Of a stretch of 18,962 nt of DNA, positions 16,940 to 18,962 are shown piece after piece. A program made the translations under genes and the position numbers. Positions within the stretch are counted from its first letter, which is position 1; each line of letters begins with the position of its first letter. The stretch covers positions 1-18,962 of the forward strand of contig CAZGVW010000261.1 in assembly GCA_964529265.1 (NCBI GenBank). The letters run 5' to 3'. The notes under the pieces were generated by a model that worked only from the letters and a program-made list of their open reading frames with translations, was not told the origin of the DNA and ran no database searches. Origin of the DNA: CAZGVW01 sp964529265. Lineage in GTDB: Bacteria; Planctomycetota; Phycisphaerae; Phycisphaerales; UBA1924.

Positions 16940-17719
16940 ATGACCGGGAGCCAGGCATTCTGGCGGCCGTACTCGGGCAGAGCCGCGCTGGCGCGAAAGT
17001 TCCTGCCCAGCATCGATCGCACCCTCGATCTCGGCAACGACTTGCGGCTGCGCGCGAATCTCAGGACGCACCTGGGCTTGTTCCGGCAGCGGACCCGCGA
17101 ACGGGAGATTCGCACGGCGCGCGCCATCGCAGGGGCCAGCCCCGGACCAGTGATCTATGACGTCGGCGCGAACATCGGTCTCTACTCGGTCATCTTTGCC
17201 GCGGATCCGGGTCGCGCGGTGGTGAGCTTTGAGCCGTCGCATCTGGTTCTGCCATACCTTCGAGCCAACATCGAGCTGAACCGATTGGTCAACGTGCACA
17301 TCGAGCCGATCGCGTTATCGGAATCGGCTGGCCGGGTGCCCTTTACGCTCGACAGCGTCACCACGTGCACGTCCCATGTGTCGAGCCGTGGCGAGCCCGG
17401 CGTCGAGGTGGCCTGCTCGGATCTCGATTCACTGGTGGAAGGCGGACGGTGGCCCGCGCCGGACCTCATCAAGCTCGACGTCGAGGGTCATGACGAGCCC
17501 ATCCTGCGGGGCATGACGCGCCTGCTCGCGCGGCGCCGTCCCTACGTGTGTCTCGAGGGCGGCCTTCGGTCGGCCAGCGGTGACATCCCGTCGCTTCGGC
17601 TGCTGCGCGAGGCCGGCTACGTGCTCTGCGATCTCGGAAGGCGCCACACGCTCGAACCCGACACCGGTGAATACGTCGTGCTCGCCGTTCCCCGGCACGA
17701 CGCCGCCATCCCGGCCTGA
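16940..17719 (+). CDS. FkbM-family SAM-dependent methyltransferase (second copy)
   Basis: Predicted methyltransferase of 259 residues, distinct in sequence from the first FkbM protein at 2883-3683. The SAM core is DVGANIG at 74-80, FEPSH with Glu98, and KLDVEGHDEPIL at 178-189. The final 60 residues close the fold. It would O-methylate a sugar hydroxyl; possession of two non-identical FkbM enzymes in one cluster suggests two methylation positions. ATG 16940 lies 4 bp after the preceding stop. GAGGA overlaps that stop and sits too close for an ideal ribosome binding site, so coupling by termination and reinitiation is plausible. The frame is open upstream, but only as out-of-frame GT2 sequence. 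Confidence 0.88.
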   Translation: MTGSQAFWRPYSGRAALARKFLPSIDRTLDLGNDLRLRANLRTHLGLFRQRTREREIRTARAIAGASPGPVIYDVGANIGLYSVIFAADPGRAVVSFEPSHLVLPYLRANIELNRLVNVHIEPIALSESAGRVPFTLDSVTTCTSHVSSRGEPGVEVACSDLDSLVEGGRWPAPDLIKLDVEGHDEPILRGMTRLLARRRPYVCLEGGLRSASGDIPSLRLLREAGYVLCDLGRRHTLEPDTGEYVVLAVPRHDAAIPA

Positions 17720-17729
17720 TGAGCCACTG

Positions 17730-18962
17730 ATGTGCATCCTCGGCATCAACGCGTACCACGGCGACGTGTCGGCGGCGCTGCTGCGCGATGGCGAACTGGT
17801 CGCCGCCGTCGAGGAGGAGCGCTTCCGCCGCATCAAGCACGTGGCGGGCTTCCCGTCGGAAGCCGTGCGCATGTGCCTCCGGATGGGAGGCATCCAGGCC
17901 CGCGACATCGCGCACGTCGGCATCTCGCGCAATCCGCGCGCGCACCTGCTGCGCAAGGGGCTGTTCGCGCTGACACACCGGCCGGGCCGCTCGCTCATCG
18001 GCGATCGCGCGACGAACTATCAGCAGATCGCGAAGATCCCCGACACCCTCGCGCACGTGCTCGGCGCCAACGGGCATCGGCCGGCGCTGCACTGGGTCGA
18101 GCATCATCCCGCGCACCTGGCGAGCGCGTTCTTCGTGTCGCCGTTCGATGAGGCGGCCGTCTGCGCGATCGACGGGTTCGGCGATTTCGTCAGCACGTCG
18201 TGGGCCATCGGCCGCGGCACCGCGATGCGCGTGATCCACCGCACGTATTTTCCGCACTCGCTGGGGCTGCTGTACCTCGCGCTCACGCAGTACCTCGGCT
18301 TCTGGCAGTACGGGGACGAGTTCAAGGTCATGGGACTCGCGCCGTACGGACAGCCCGAGTTCGTCGATCCCCTTCAACGGCTCGTCCGGCTGAAGCCGGG
18401 CGGGCAGTTCGAGCTCGACTTGTCGTACTTCAGCCACTGGTCGGACGGCGGCGGCATGACCTGGAAGGACGGCGCGCCGACGATCGGCCGCGTCTTCACC
18501 AAGCGGCTCGAGCGCGAGCTCGGCCCGGCGCGCACGCCCGACGCGCCGCTGACGCCGCGCCACGAAGCCATCGCCGCGTCGCTGCAGGCCGTGTTCGAGA
18601 CCGCGGCGTTCCACGTGCTGAACGGGCTCTACGAACGCACGCGGCTGCCGCGGGTCTGCCTGGCGGGCGGCTGCGCGATGAACAGCGTCGCGAACGGCAA
18701 GATCCGCGAGCGCACGCCGTTCCGCGAGGTGTATCTCCAGCCCGCGTCGGGGGACAACGGCACGGCGCTCGGCGCCGCGTGCTGGGTCTGGCATCAGGAG
18801 CTCGGGCAGCCCCGCCGCTTCCAGATGCAGCACGGCTACTGGGGGCCGACGTTCGATCGCCAGAGCGTCGATGCCGCGATCGCCAGCCGCCGCCAGGAGG
18901 TCGACGCGCTCGGCTGCCGGATCGAGACCATGCCCGATGACGAGGCGTTGTGCGACTGGACC
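17730..18962 (+). CDS. NodU/CmcH-type carbamoyltransferase, truncated by the window edge
   Basis: A frame that opens 10 bp after the second methyltransferase and runs off the 3' edge with no stop (411 codons visible). The start MCILGINAYHGDVSAALLRDG is the family opening, with EEERFRRIKH near residue 30. A metal-site motif HHPAH with His125, His126 and His129 follows, then CAIDGFGD and GLAPYG in the ASKHA-fold part. LAGGCAMNSVANGKI near residue 310 and DNGTALGAA complete the first domain. These enzymes make an acyl adenylate from carbamoyl phosphate and ATP, then transfer the carbamoyl group to a hydroxyl of a sugar or antibiotic. Full-length members are near 570-610 residues, so the C-terminal part is outside the window. 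In this context the acceptor is probably a glycan sugar or its nucleotide precursor. Confidence 0.9.
   Translation, partial: MCILGINAYHGDVSAALLRDGELVAAVEEERFRRIKHVAGFPSEAVRMCLRMGGIQARDIAHVGISRNPRAHLLRKGLFALTHRPGRSLIGDRATNYQQIAKIPDTLAHVLGANGHRPALHWVEHHPAHLASAFFVSPFDEAAVCAIDGFGDFVSTSWAIGRGTAMRVIHRTYFPHSLGLLYLALTQYLGFWQYGDEFKVMGLAPYGQPEFVDPLQRLVRLKPGGQFELDLSYFSHWSDGGGMTWKDGAPTIGRVFTKRLERELGPARTPDAPLTPRHEAIAASLQAVFETAAFHVLNGLYERTRLPRVCLAGGCAMNSVANGKIRERTPFREVYLQPASGDNGTALGAACWVWHQELGQPRRFQMQHGYWGPTFDRQSVDAAIASRRQEVDALGCRIETMPDDEALCDWT

Noticed and set aside
17719..17730. Mini open frame ATG AGC CAC TGA between the second methyltransferase and the carbamoyltransferase
   Set aside because: Three codons overlapping the previous stop and the next start; it could help ribosome reinitiation but there is no evidence that it is a gene.
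17469..18833. Open frame of 454 codons on the - strand at the 3' end
   Set aside because: It is opposite the carbamoyltransferase, which has family motifs throughout although it runs off the window.
1..18962. Mobile element, CRISPR array, tRNA or rRNA gene
   Set aside because: No transposase motif, regular spaced repeat, cloverleaf or rRNA-like stretch was seen; nearly every base belongs to a protein gene.

Overview
The window is one uninterrupted stretch of a cell-surface polysaccharide gene cluster. It holds sixteen protein genes, all on the + strand and nearly end to end. The largest gap between genes is 22 bp, and most junctions are overlaps of 4 to 25 bp, often ATGA or GTGA. No RNA gene, insertion sequence, CRISPR array, terminator or stretch over 300 bp without a gene is visible. 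DNA is very GC-rich; fourteen of the fifteen visible stop codons are TGA, one is TAG and none is TAA. This composition and the mosaic of glycan genes suggest a free-living, GC-rich, probably Gram-negative bacterium. Acidobacteriota (Vicinamibacteria-like) or a deltaproteobacterial lineage would fit, but the sequence holds no phylogenetic marker and this is only a guess.

Layout: (1) 2-727, the 3' part of a Wzt-type ABC-exporter ATPase with a C-terminal Wzt_C-like carbohydrate-binding region. (2) 703-2886, a two-domain fusion of a Gfo/Idh/MocA oxidoreductase and an NAD-dependent epimerase/dehydratase. (3) 2883-3683, an FkbM methyltransferase. (4) 3706-10560, six glycosyltransferases in a row (GT2, GT4, GT4-like, GT2, CgeB-like, GT4). 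(5) 10550-11923, a polytopic membrane protein resembling a Wzy-type repeat-unit polymerase. (6) 11920-13098, another GT4. (7) 13104-15041, an asparagine-synthase-type amidotransferase. (8) 15038-16935, two GT2 enzymes, the first WaaE-like. (9) 16940-17719, a second FkbM methyltransferase. (10) 17730 to the window end, a NodU/CmcH-type carbamoyltransferase cut by the edge.

Together these genes could assemble a long, heterogeneous oligosaccharide using up to nine glycosyltransferases. It could be decorated by O-methyl (two FkbM enzymes), O-carbamoyl (carbamoyltransferase) and possibly amide groups (AsnB-like enzyme). An unusual sugar nucleotide may come from the oxidoreductase-epimerase fusion. 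The polymerase-like protein suggests periplasmic polymerisation, whereas the Wzt fragment belongs to an ABC exporter, classically a different export route. That mixture, the fusion enzyme and the decoration set are the most interesting points. No Wzx flippase, Wzm permease, initiating phosphoglycosyltransferase or complete sugar-nucleotide pathway lies in the window. Substrates and linkages cannot be read from the sequence.
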